This document shows, in pieces, positions 23,603-31,690 of a stretch of DNA of 37,830 bases (its first letter is position 1; each line of letters begins with the position of its first letter). This DNA is from Palsa-461 sp036844945. Its GTDB lineage: Bacteria > Actinomycetota > Acidimicrobiia > Acidimicrobiales > RAAP-2. The stretch is taken from NCBI GenBank assembly GCA_036844945.1, contig DAIUEV010000026.1:1-37830 (forward strand), given 5' to 3'. The notes under the pieces were generated by a model. It ran no database searches. It was not told the origin of the DNA and worked only from the letters and a program-made list of their open reading frames with translations. A program made the translations under genes and the position numbers.

Positions 23603-25110
23603 GCGCGGCCGGCCGCGGGCACGGCCGCGACCTGGCCCCCGCCGTTCGCCGAGGCGCCGTTAGGCGACCCGTTGGCGGAGAGCGAACCGCCGACCGGGGT
23701 GGCCGGCGGGCGATAGGTGCCGGCGCGTCGGTTGCCGCCGGGGAGCGCGCCACGGGCCATCTTCCGGCCGAGGTCGAAGTAGAACCCCGGGCCCTTGTGC
23801 GCGGAGTCAAGGACGTCGTCCAAGGCGGCGACGAAGTGATCGACCTCGGCCTCCCCGGCGACGAGCGGCGGCAGCAGCTTGATGATGTTCACGTTGTCGG
23901 CGGCCACCTGGGTCAGGATCCGGTGGCGGTGGAACAGCGGGACGACCACGGCCTGGGAGAACAGCGCCGGGCGGATCCGCTCGACCGCGTTCCAGCGGCG
24001 ACGGAGCTTGGGGGTTGTGGGCGGGCCGAACTCGAGGCCGATCATGAGCCCGAGGCCCCGGACCTCGTGGAACATCTCGTAGCGCTCGACCAGCGGGGCG
24101 AGCTTGGCCTTGAAGGACTCGCCGGTCGTCCGGGCGCGCTCGACGATGTGCTCCTCGTCGATCGCCTGCAGGGTCGCCAGCCCTGCCACCATGGCGAGCT
24201 GGTTGCGTCCGAAGGTGCTCGAGTGAACCATCGCACGGTCGATCGAGCTGAACACGCTCATGAACACCTTCTCGGTCGCGAGGATCGCCCCGAGCGGGAT
24301 GTAGCCGCCCGAGAGCGCCTTGGACACCGTGATGATGTCGGGCTCGAGCCCCCAGTGCTCGTGGCAGAAGAAGCGGCCGGTCCGGCCGAGCCCGGTCTGG
24401 ACCTCGTCGGTCACGAGGAGGGTCTTGTAGCGCCGGCAGGTGCGCTGGGCCTCGTGCCAGTACTCGGCCGGAGCGGTGTGGACCCCCTTGCCCTGGATCG
24501 GCTCGACCACGAAGGCGGCCACGTCCCCCCGACGCAGCTCGCGGCGAAGGGCGTCGATGTCGCCGAAGGGGACCTCGGTGGTGTCGAGCAGGGGACCGAA
24601 TCCCTGCCGGAAGTCGGCGCCGCCGTTGAGGGCCAGGGCGCCGGTGCTCAGCCCGTGGAAGGCGTGGGCCGCGTACACGATCCGGGAGCGCTTGGTCGCG
24701 TAGCGCGCGAACTTGATCGCCCCCTCGACGGCCTCGGTGCCCGAGTTGCACAGGAAGGCCCGGCGGATGCCGTCGTGGGCGCGACCGACGAGGGCCTCGG
24801 CCAAGAGCCCGGGGAGGAGCGCGCAGTCGATCTGGACCATGTTGGGGAGGTCGAGGTCGAGCGCCTGGTGCAGGGCGGCCTTCACGCCCGGGTGGGAGCG
24901 GCCGAGCGCGTAGACCCCGAACCCCGAGAGCATGTCGAGGTACCGCTCGCCGGCGTCGTCGTAGAGGTAGCAGCCCTCGCCCCGCACGTAGAAGCGGTCG
25001 AAACCGAGGGTGCGCAGGACCCGGGCCATCTGGGGATTCATGTACTCGCCGTGCAGCTCGAAGTTCTCGCCGTGCCGCTCGGCCAGGACCCTGGCCACAT
25101 CGAAAGCCAT
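23599..25110 (-). CDS. Class III PLP-dependent aminotransferase
   Basis: A 503-aa fold-type I, class III aminotransferase of the ornithine/4-aminobutyrate group. Seen: NSGTEAVEGAIK (122-133), the cofactor Asp235 in TDEVQTGLGRTG, and the Schiff-base Lys264 in TVSKALSGGY. The N-terminus (about 45 residues before YVRGEGCYLYDDAG) is longer than in acetylornithine aminotransferases. The last 45 residues or so are a Gly/Ala/Asn/Ser/Pro-rich tail that is probably disordered. The partner epimerase overlaps its stop. Hopanoid-modifying HpnO belongs to the same class, but the match is not proven. GGGAGG precedes the ATG by 5 nt; a TACCCT box lies further upstream. Confidence 0.9.
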   Translation of the reverse strand: MAFDVARVLAERHGENFELHGEYMNPQMARVLRTLGFDRFYVRGEGCYLYDDAGERYLDMLSGFGVYALGRSHPGVKAALHQALDLDLPNMVQIDCALLPGLLAEALVGRAHDGIRRAFLCNSGTEAVEGAIKFARYATKRSRIVYAAHAFHGLSTGALALNGGADFRQGFGPLLDTTEVPFGDIDALRRELRRGDVAAFVVEPIQGKGVHTAPAEYWHEAQRTCRRYKTLLVTDEVQTGLGRTGRFFCHEHWGLEPDIITVSKALSGGYIPLGAILATEKVFMSVFSSIDRAMVHSSTFGRNQLAMVAGLATLQAIDEEHIVERARTTGESFKAKLAPLVERYEMFHEVRGLGLMIGLEFGPPTTPKLRRRWNAVERIRPALFSQAVVVPLFHRHRILTQVAADNVNIIKLLPPLVAGEAEVDHFVAALDDVLDSAHKGPGFYFDLGRKMARGALPGGNRRAGTYRPPATPVGGSLSANGSPNGASANGGGQVAAVPAAGRA

Positions 25111-25143
25111 TTCCGCCTCCCGTCCGGCGCCCCGAACCCGGCC

Positions 25144-25149
25144 AGGGTA
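25144..25149 (-). promoter_or_regulatory. Candidate -10 box of the aminotransferase-epimerase unit
   Basis: TACCCT on the minus strand lies 33 nt before ATG 25110, leaving a short leader with the GGGAGG ribosome-binding site. Confidence 0.35.
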
Positions 25150-25331
25150 GTGGGGGGACGGCCTCCACGCCCTAGAGGACCAGGTCAGGCTGGGTGGGGA
25201 CGGGCCCGTCGGCCCTGTGGATCACCGAAATTCGGGTCCGGTTCGGGCAGAATGTGCGATCGGAGTGCGGTGACGTCCGGTCGGGGACCACGGGCCGACG
25301 GATCGATCCGCTCACGGAAGGCGATCCCACG

Positions 25332-26201
25332 ATGGCCAGCGAGACCTCAACCCGCCCGGACACCGAGTCCCTGATCCTGAGCGGCGAGCCGACCCTCGAG
25401 TACCAGCCGCTCATCGACCTGACCTCGGGCCGCCTCCTCGGGTTCGAGGCCCTCCTGCGCTGGAGGCACCCCGACGAGGGGCTCATCCTCCCGAGCCTGC
25501 TCCTGCCGTGGCTCGAGGCGAACGGCGACATCGTGCAGCTCGGCGAATGGGTGCTGACCGAGGGATGCCAGCAGGCGGCCGCCTGGCCGAAGAACATCCA
25601 GCTGGCCGTCAACCTGTCGCTCGTGCAGCTTCGCCGGGGCGTGGGCAGCCTCGCCGTGGCTCTGGCGCTCGAGCGGTCCGGGATCGAGCCGGACCGGCTC
25701 ACGGTCGAGGTCACCGAGCACGCGATGGTCGAGGACGTCGCCATGAACGACCTCCGCAACATCGGCGCCCTCGGGGTGGAGCTGGCGGTCGACGACGTGG
25801 GCACCAGCTGGACCTCCTTCGACGTGCTGCGCCGGTTGGCCGTGAACACCGTGAAGATCGACCGTTCCTTCGTCGGTTCGCTCGAACCCCAGCAGGGCAT
25901 CAACCGTCTCATCGTGGAGACGGTCGTGTCGCTGGCGCACTCCGAGGGGATCTCGACGGTCGCCGAGGGCGTGGAGACCGCCCAGCAGGCCGCCATCGTC
26001 CGGGACTTCGAGTGTGACGCCGCGCAGGGGTACTTCTTCGCGCCCCCGCTCTCCATCGAGGTGGCCACCGGGCTGGCCAACGAGGCGGGTTTCTGCTTCA
26101 CCTTCGAGGGCGCGGGGTGGGCCGACCACAAGCTCGACGCCCCTTCGGCCGACAACCGGGTCGCCCACGAACCCTTCCAGCTGAGGACCAAGAGGAAGTA
26201 G
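25332..26201 (+). CDS. EAL-domain c-di-GMP phosphodiesterase-like protein
   Basis: A 289-aa protein made of one EAL domain without sensor or GGDEF domain. Residues that bind Mg2+ and c-di-GMP are largely present: the EAL triplet (39-41), Asn94, the E-x-x-E pair in EVTEH, Asp154-Asp155, Lys175 (VKIDRSF), Glu212 (AEGVE) and Gln232. Loop 6, normally DFGTGxSS, is DVGTSWTS, so dimer-dependent activation may be changed. It could degrade c-di-GMP or only bind it. ATG 25332 was preferred over an upstream GTG because the domain starts soon after it and GGAAGG lies 10 nt before. The aminotransferase gene is divergent; pntAA follows 55 nt later. Confidence 0.9.
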   Translation: MASETSTRPDTESLILSGEPTLEYQPLIDLTSGRLLGFEALLRWRHPDEGLILPSLLLPWLEANGDIVQLGEWVLTEGCQQAAAWPKNIQLAVNLSLVQLRRGVGSLAVALALERSGIEPDRLTVEVTEHAMVEDVAMNDLRNIGALGVELAVDDVGTSWTSFDVLRRLAVNTVKIDRSFVGSLEPQQGINRLIVETVVSLAHSEGISTVAEGVETAQQAAIVRDFECDAAQGYFFAPPLSIEVATGLANEAGFCFTFEGAGWADHKLDAPSADNRVAHEPFQLRTKRK

Positions 26202-26242
26202 CCCTTCGGCTCCCGGGTGCGGGGGCGTCTGGTCGGAACTGC

Positions 26243-26248
26243 TAGAAA
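26243..26248 (+). promoter_or_regulatory. Candidate -10 box for the pnt operon
   Basis: TAGAAA ends 8 nt before GTG 26257, and no Shine-Dalgarno sequence is present. The last base differs from the TANNNT consensus. Confidence 0.3.
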
Positions 26249-26256
26249 CACCCCTC

Positions 26257-27441
26257 GTGCTCCTGGCCGTCCCCGCCGAGACGCGCCGGGGCGAGCGTCG
26301 GGTGGCGATGGTCCCCGCCATCGCGGTCCGCCTGGTCGAGGCCGGTTGGCAGGTTTGGGTCCAGTCAGGTGCCGGAACGGCGGCGTCGTTCCCCGACGAG
26401 GCCTACGCGGAGGCGGGCGCGACGGTCGCGCCCGACGCCGGGGCGCTGCTGGCCCAGGCGGAGGTCGTGCTCTCGGTCAACCCGCCCGACCCGCAGCTGG
26501 CCGGGGCGGTGCCCGAGGGGTCCTCGACCCTCAGCTTCCTGCAGCCGGCCCAGTCCCTCGACGCGCTCCGGGCCCTGGCGGCGCGGCGGGCCAACGTCTT
26601 CAGCTTCGACTTCGTGCCCAGGATCAGCCGCGCCCAGTCGATGGATGCGCTCAGCTCCCAGGCCACCGTGTCGGGCTACCGTGCCGGGCTGCTCGCGGCC
26701 GAGCACCTGGCCAAGTTCTTCCCGATGTTCATGACCGCCGCCGGGACCGTCCCACCGGCCAAGGTCCTCGTGATGGGGGTCGGGGTGGCCGGGCTCCAGG
26801 CGATCGCCACCGCCCGCCGCCTCGGTGCGGTGGTGCGGGCCTACGACGTGCGCGCCGCCGCCAAGGAGGAGGCCGAGAGCCTCGGCGCGACCTTCGTCGA
26901 CCTCGGGATCTCCGCCGAGGGCGCCGGCGGCTACGCCCGCGAGCTGTCGCCCGAGGAGCTGGCCCGCCAGCAGGAGGCGCTGGCCGAGGTCGTCGTCGGG
27001 AGCGACGTCGTGATCACCACGGCCTCAGTGCCCGGGCGCCAGGCCCCGGTCCTCGTGAAGGAGGAGGTCGTCCGGGCGATGGCGCCGGGCTCGGTCGTCA
27101 TCGACCTGGCCGCCGACAACGGGGGGAACTGCGAGGTCACCCGCCCCGGCGAGGAGGTGGTGATCGAGGGGACGACCGTGGTCGGCGTGGCCAACCCGCC
27201 GTCGGCGATGTCGACGCACGCCAGCCTCCTCTACGCCCGCAACGCCGCCAACCTGCTGGCGCTCCTCGGCCGGGACGGCACGGTCGCGCCGGACTGGGGC
27301 GACGAGATCGTCGCCGGCTGCTGCATCCTCAGGGCCGGTGAGGCGGCCGAGGCCGGCGCCGCCGCGGCGCTCGGCGTCCCGCACCGCCCGGTGGTTCCGC
27401 CGGCGGCGGCGGAACCGACGACGGGGGAGAGTGGTTCGTGA
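26257..27441 (+). CDS. pntAA: NAD(P) transhydrogenase subunit alpha part 1
   Basis: A 394-aa NAD(H)-binding domain I protein of the proton-translocating transhydrogenase, which uses the proton gradient to reduce NADP+ with NADH. It starts with the family-typical PAETRRGERRVAMVP; the Rossmann motif is VMGVGVAGLQA followed by an acidic strand end (YDVR), and the ring near SSQATVSGYRA matches the domain. As in many actinobacteria and Rhodospirillum, the alpha subunit is split into two genes. GTG 26257 is the start; its stop overlaps pntAB as GTGA. Confidence 0.96.
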   Translation: MLLAVPAETRRGERRVAMVPAIAVRLVEAGWQVWVQSGAGTAASFPDEAYAEAGATVAPDAGALLAQAEVVLSVNPPDPQLAGAVPEGSSTLSFLQPAQSLDALRALAARRANVFSFDFVPRISRAQSMDALSSQATVSGYRAGLLAAEHLAKFFPMFMTAAGTVPPAKVLVMGVGVAGLQAIATARRLGAVVRAYDVRAAAKEEAESLGATFVDLGISAEGAGGYARELSPEELARQQEALAEVVVGSDVVITTASVPGRQAPVLVKEEVVRAMAPGSVVIDLAADNGGNCEVTRPGEEVVIEGTTVVGVANPPSAMSTHASLLYARNAANLLALLGRDGTVAPDWGDEIVAGCCILRAGEAAEAGAAAALGVPHRPVVPPAAAEPTTGESGS

Positions 27442-27770
27442 CCAACGGCCTGCTCGAGCTGTTCACCATCTTCGTGCTCTCCGCCTTCGTCGGCTTCGAG
27501 GTGATCTCCAAGGTCCCGAGCATCCTGCACACCCCGCTCATGTCGGGCTCCAACGCGATTCACGGGGTGATCCTCGTCGGCTCGATCATCGTGCTGGGCT
27601 CCGCCCACACCGGCGCCGAGGAGGCCCTCGGCTTCATCGCCGTCATCCTTGCCACCCTGAACGTGGTCGGTGGCTTCGTCGTAACCGACCGGATGCTGCA
27701 CATGTTCCGGCCCCGCCAATCCGAGCCGCCGGCCGAGACCCGGCCCGAAGGTGAGGACGGCCGAGCGTGA
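27438..27770 (+). CDS. pntAB: NAD(P) transhydrogenase subunit alpha part 2 (membrane)
   Basis: A 110-aa membrane subunit with three hydrophobic helices, representing the alpha part of transmembrane domain II. The FVGFEVISKVPSILHTPLMS block and the SNAIHGVILVGSI block are diagnostic. It forms the proton path together with PntB. Its GTG start and its TGA stop each overlap a neighbour as GTGA, giving strict coupling of the three subunits. Confidence 0.96.
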   Translation: MTNGLLELFTIFVLSAFVGFEVISKVPSILHTPLMSGSNAIHGVILVGSIIVLGSAHTGAEEALGFIAVILATLNVVGGFVVTDRMLHMFRPRQSEPPAETRPEGEDGRA

Positions 27771-29152
27771 GCCGCGGGACGGTCATCGACCTCTGCTATC
27801 TCGTGGCCGCGATCGGCTTCATCGTCGCCCTGAAGGGCCTCAGCTCGCCAAAGCACGCGCGGCGGGGGAACCTGCTCGCGGCGGCGGGCATGGCGCTCGC
27901 CATCGGGGTGACGTTCGCCCATGCCGGGCTCGCCCATGTGGGGCTCATCGTCGGGGCGATGGCGATCGGGGTGGCCATCGGGGTGCCGGCCGCCCGCCTG
28001 GTGAAGATGACCGCGATGCCCCAGATGGTGGCCGCCTTCAACGGGGTCGGCGGAGGGGCCGCGGCGGTCGTCTCCATCACCGAGTTCATCGGCACCGACG
28101 CCAAGACCGTCGCCACCTACAAGGTGCTCGAGGTGATCTTCGGCGTGCTGGTGGGAAGCGTGTCGTTCTCCGGCTCCGCCCTCGCCTTCGTGAAGCTGCA
28201 GGAGCTGATGCCGACGCGCCCGATCACCTACCCGGGGCAGCAGGCGATCAACGGGGCGGTGGGCCTCGCCATCTTGGGCTTCGTCCTCGCGATCCTGGTC
28301 ACCTCGTCGACCGCGCTCTTGTGGGTGCTCCTGGCGCTGGCGCTCGCGCTCGGGGTGATCTTCGTGCTGCCGATCGGCGGCGCGGACGTCCCGGTGCTCA
28401 TCTCGCTGCTCAACTCGTTCACCGGCCTGGCCGTCGCCGCGTCGGGGTTCACGCTCGACTCCAACGTGCTCGTGGTGGCGGGGACCCTCGTCGGGGCGTC
28501 CGGCATGCTTCTCACCCGGATGATGAGCGTGGCCATGGGCCGCTCGCTTCCCAACATCTTGTTCAGCGCGTTCGGTTCGGTCGTCACCGCGAGCGGCGCC
28601 ACCGAGGGCGTGGACGGACGCTCGGTCCGGGCCGGGACCGCCGAGGACATCGGCACGCTGCTCGCGTACTCCCGCAACGTGGTCATCGTCCCCGGCTACG
28701 GGCTGGCCGTGGCCCAGGCCCAGCACACCGCGAAGGAGCTCGCCGACGCGTTGATCGCCCGGGGCGTCCACGTCGTCTACGCAATCCACCCCGTGGCCGG
28801 GCGGATGCCGGGCCACATGAACGTGCTTCTGGCCGAGGCGAACGTCCCCTACGAGGAGCTGAAGGAGATGGACGAGGTCAACCCGGAAATGCCGACCACC
28901 GACGTGGCGCTCGTGGTGGGGGCCAACGACACGGTGAACCCAGCCGCCCGCAACACCCCGGGCAGCCCCATCTACGGGATGCCGATCATCAACGCGGACC
29001 AGGCCGAGCACATCGTGTTCCTCAAGCGCTCGATGCGGCCGGGCTTCGCCGGGATCGACAACGACCTCCTCTACGACCCGAAGACCACCATGCTCTTCGG
29101 GGACGCCAAGGACACGCTCCAAAAGCTGGTCTCGGCGGTCAAGAAGGCCTGA
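27767..29152 (+). CDS. pntB: NAD(P) transhydrogenase subunit beta
   Basis: A 461-aa beta subunit: about nine membrane helices (residues 1-270) of domain II and the cytoplasmic NADP(H)-binding domain III. Seen: MPQMVAAFNGVGGGAA, the loop SLLNSFTGLAVAASGF, and in domain III VPGYGLAVAQAQH, HPVAGRMPGHMNVLLAEA, VGANDTVNPAA and KRSMRPGFAGIDN. These are all highly conserved, so the complex should be functional. It provides NADPH for biosynthesis and redox defence. It converges with the PIN-TRAM gene with only 15 nt between stops and no hairpin. Confidence 0.97.
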   Translation: MSRGTVIDLCYLVAAIGFIVALKGLSSPKHARRGNLLAAAGMALAIGVTFAHAGLAHVGLIVGAMAIGVAIGVPAARLVKMTAMPQMVAAFNGVGGGAAAVVSITEFIGTDAKTVATYKVLEVIFGVLVGSVSFSGSALAFVKLQELMPTRPITYPGQQAINGAVGLAILGFVLAILVTSSTALLWVLLALALALGVIFVLPIGGADVPVLISLLNSFTGLAVAASGFTLDSNVLVVAGTLVGASGMLLTRMMSVAMGRSLPNILFSAFGSVVTASGATEGVDGRSVRAGTAEDIGTLLAYSRNVVIVPGYGLAVAQAQHTAKELADALIARGVHVVYAIHPVAGRMPGHMNVLLAEANVPYEELKEMDEVNPEMPTTDVALVVGANDTVNPAARNTPGSPIYGMPIINADQAEHIVFLKRSMRPGFAGIDNDLLYDPKTTMLFGDAKDTLQKLVSAVKKA

Positions 29153-29167
29153 GCACCGCGGGCGGCG

Positions 29168-30316
29168 TCATCGATCGACGCCGATCTGCTCACCGACCTC
29201 GGTGTCGTCGAAATCGGTGTCGTGGAGATTGGGGAGGGGCCCGGTGTGCAGCGGCTCGGCGGCCACTCCGGACAGCGAGGACCGGTCGGCCAGCTTGGCG
29301 AACACGAGCAGCCCCTGGTTGGTGCGCCGGGTCGAGAGGACCTCGACGACCACGTTCTCCCGGCCGATCATGTGGGAGGCGTCGTTCACGACCACGAGGT
29401 CGCCGTCGGCCAGGTAGCCGGCCGCCTGTCGCGGCTGGTTGCCCTCTTTGATCAGGTCGATGACCAGTTGCTCGCCGGGCAGGTGGTCCGGGGTGAGGTC
29501 GTTGGCGAGCGGGCGCAGGTCGGTGACCGCCACCCCGCGGCGCTTGGCCGCCTCCCTCACCTGGCCGGAACAGGTGACCAGCCGCAGGCCGAGCCGGCGG
29601 GCCACCTCGACCAGCCGGTCGGTCAGGTCGTCGATCTCGGGCAGCTCGTTTTCGGCCACGTGCACGGGGACCCGCAGGTCGCGCAGCACGTCGAGCCGCT
29701 CGAGACCGCGACGGGCCCGCCGGGACGACACCGGGTCGGGCCCGGCCGCCATCGTCTGGAGCTGGTCGATCACGAACCGCGGGACGACCAGGCCGCCGAC
29801 CAGCAGCCCGTAGCGGCCGAGGACGAGGAGGAACGGGGTCATGGCCGCCGAGGTGTCCACGAGAAGGGCGTAGCCGGGCGGGGGCTCGGCCGGCGGCGCG
29901 AGGATCCGCCCGAGTCCGGCCGCCGCCACCACCTGGCGGCCCTTCGTGATGCCGACCTGGAACCCGATGAAGGTGACCGTGAGCTCGAGCGCGCCCGAGG
30001 CCGGCCACACGACCGGGGAGTGCACGAGGACGAGCAGCGGCACGCTGATCGCCGCACCGAGCAGGAACCCCGCGATGCCGGTCAGGGTGCCGGCGAACAG
30101 CTCGCCCGGCGGGATGCGTTCGAACCGGCCGGCCGCCCGGTCCCCCTGGCTCCGCAGCACCCGGCCGAGCACCCCGCCGACGACGTACGCGACGAGGGCC
30201 CCGAGCACCAGCCCGACCACCTGGCCGGTCGAGGAGTGCGAGGAGTGCCCGATCTCGTAGCCGCTGAGGGCGCCGATCAGGACCAGTACCAGGCGGAAGA
30301 TCTCGACGAACAGCAC
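29168..30316 (-). CDS. PIN-TRAM membrane protein (YacL-like) with eroded PIN site
   Basis: A 382-aa protein with four N-terminal membrane helices (about 1-125), a PIN domain and a C-terminal TRAM RNA-binding domain, the layout of Bacillus YacL and its actinobacterial relatives. The TRAM part is recognisable: PGEQLVIDLIKEGNQP and GYLADGDLVVV. In active family members the PIN core has DTS, an acidic residue after VPxFV, an Asp before xKL, and TND. Here Asp154 (VDTSA) is kept and FVIDQL has Asp184, but the third position aligns with Thr232 and TND is TCS (248-250). Nuclease activity is therefore doubtful. GTG 30316 begins 9 nt after a TAGTGT box. Confidence 0.85.
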   Translation of the reverse strand: MLFVEIFRLVLVLIGALSGYEIGHSSHSSTGQVVGLVLGALVAYVVGGVLGRVLRSQGDRAAGRFERIPPGELFAGTLTGIAGFLLGAAISVPLLVLVHSPVVWPASGALELTVTFIGFQVGITKGRQVVAAAGLGRILAPPAEPPPGYALLVDTSAAMTPFLLVLGRYGLLVGGLVVPRFVIDQLQTMAAGPDPVSSRRARRGLERLDVLRDLRVPVHVAENELPEIDDLTDRLVEVARRLGLRLVTCSGQVREAAKRRGVAVTDLRPLANDLTPDHLPGEQLVIDLIKEGNQPRQAAGYLADGDLVVVNDASHMIGRENVVVEVLSTRRTNQGLLVFAKLADRSSLSGVAAEPLHTGPLPNLHDTDFDDTEVGEQIGVDR

Positions 30317-30325
30317 TCCGCGTCG

Positions 30326-30331
30326 ACACTA
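30326..30331 (-). promoter_or_regulatory. Candidate -10 box of the PIN-TRAM gene
   Basis: TAGTGT on the minus strand ends 9 nt before GTG 30316, so the mRNA would have at most a 2-3 nt leader. It lies in the 243-bp space behind hpd, where I see no other gene; a Pro-rich minus-strand frame with one hydrophobic stretch is not convincing. Confidence 0.4.
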
Positions 30332-30559
30332 CTTGCGCGGGCCCCGTGAACCGGGCCACCGGCCCCGTCCTGGCGCCGCGACCCGACCGACCCGCTGAGC
30401 TGGTCCTCGAGCGCGGCGTGCCCGAGCGAGGACGGCGCAGGGAGCCCGAGGGCGACCACGCAGCGCGCGACGAGGACGAGCGTGGAGATCGTGATGGCCG
30501 TCCGGAGTCCGGCCCCGTTCGCGAGCGGCCCGCTGCCGATCGGCGGCGGGGGCGGAGGC

Positions 30560-31690
30560 TCAGAGGTTGCCCCGGCGCTCCTGGTCGCGCTCGATCGCCT
30601 CGAAGAGCGCCTTGAAGTTGCCCTCCCCGAAGCCGGTCGCCCCCCGTCGCTCGATGATCTCGAAGAAGAGGGCCGGCCGGTCCGTGATCGTCTCGGTGAA
30701 GATCTGCAACAGGTACCCGCCGGCGTCCCGGTCGACCAGCACGTGCAGGCGTTCCAGGTCGTCCCAGGGCAGGTCGACCCCGGCCAGGCGCTCCCGGGCC
30801 TCTCCGTAATAGGTGTCCGGGACCGACATGAACCGGACGCCCCGCGCCGAGAGGGCGTCGACCGTCGCGACGATGTCGTCGGTGCGCAGGGCGATGTGCT
30901 GCACCCCCGGGCCGTCGTAGGCGTCGAGGTACTCCTGGATCTGGCTCTTCTTCCGCCCGACGGCGGGCTCGTTGATCGGCATCACGATCTGTTTGCCGTC
31001 CCAGACCACGGTCGAAGCCAGGGCCGAGTACTCGGTGGAGATCTGCTCCTCTGAGAACGAGGTCAGCGGTTCGAACCCCATCGCCTCGGAGTAGAAGCGC
31101 ACCCAGTCGTCGAGCCGGCCGAGCTCGACGTTGCCGACGACGTGGTCGACCGCCCGCAGTCCGACCGGCGGGCCGACGGGAGTCGGGGGGAGGTTGTCGG
31201 CGGAGTAGCCGGGCTCGAGGCGTTTCCCCCGGTAGTGGCCGCGCTCCACGAAGGTGTGGACCGTCTCGCCGTAGGTGCCGATCTGGGCGAGGACCAGTTC
31301 GCCGTCCTCGTCCGACTCGCGCCAGGGCGCGCGCTCCGGGCGGGCGCCGCGGGCGACCGCCCCCTCGAAGGCGAGCGTGGCGTCGTCCACCAGCCAGGCC
31401 AGGTCGTGGACCCCGTCGCCGTGGGTCCGGACGTGCTCGGCGATGGGGGAGTCGGCCGAGAGCGCCGCCGAGACGACCAGTCGGATCTCGCCCTGCTCCA
31501 AGACGTAGCTGGCCTTGTGCCGGACGCCGGTCTCGGGTCCCGCGTAGGCGGTGCACGAGAACCCGAAGGCCGACATCAGGAAGCCCGCCGTGGTCCGGGC
31601 GTTGCCGACCCACAGCTCGAGGCAGTCCCAGCCCAACAGGCGCGCCACCGGCGGGTTGCGGGTGGCGCGGACGGTGCTGGTCCCGGTCAT
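30560..31690 (-). CDS. hpd: 4-hydroxyphenylpyruvate dioxygenase
   Basis: A 376-aa two-domain vicinal-oxygen-chelate dioxygenase converting 4-hydroxyphenylpyruvate and O2 to homogentisate. Iron ligands are His183 (DHVVGNV), His265 (GVQHIALRT) and Glu344 (FFEIIER). The C-terminal helix FGEGNFKALFEAIERDQ closes the active site and separates HPPD from hydroxymandelate synthase. ATG 31690 overlaps the phhA stop as ATGA. With PhhA it would take phenylalanine to tyrosine and, after transamination elsewhere, to homogentisate. Homogentisate dioxygenase is not in the window. Confidence 0.97.
   Translation of the reverse strand: MTGTSTVRATRNPPVARLLGWDCLELWVGNARTTAGFLMSAFGFSCTAYAGPETGVRHKASYVLEQGEIRLVVSAALSADSPIAEHVRTHGDGVHDLAWLVDDATLAFEGAVARGARPERAPWRESDEDGELVLAQIGTYGETVHTFVERGHYRGKRLEPGYSADNLPPTPVGPPVGLRAVDHVVGNVELGRLDDWVRFYSEAMGFEPLTSFSEEQISTEYSALASTVVWDGKQIVMPINEPAVGRKKSQIQEYLDAYDGPGVQHIALRTDDIVATVDALSARGVRFMSVPDTYYGEARERLAGVDLPWDDLERLHVLVDRDAGGYLLQIFTETITDRPALFFEIIERRGATGFGEGNFKALFEAIERDQERRGNL

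Noticed and set aside
30277..30459. Minus frame with a hydrophobic stretch between hpd and the PIN-TRAM gene
   Set aside because: It overlaps the PIN-TRAM start, lacks a sensible start codon and begins Pro-rich; probably chance.
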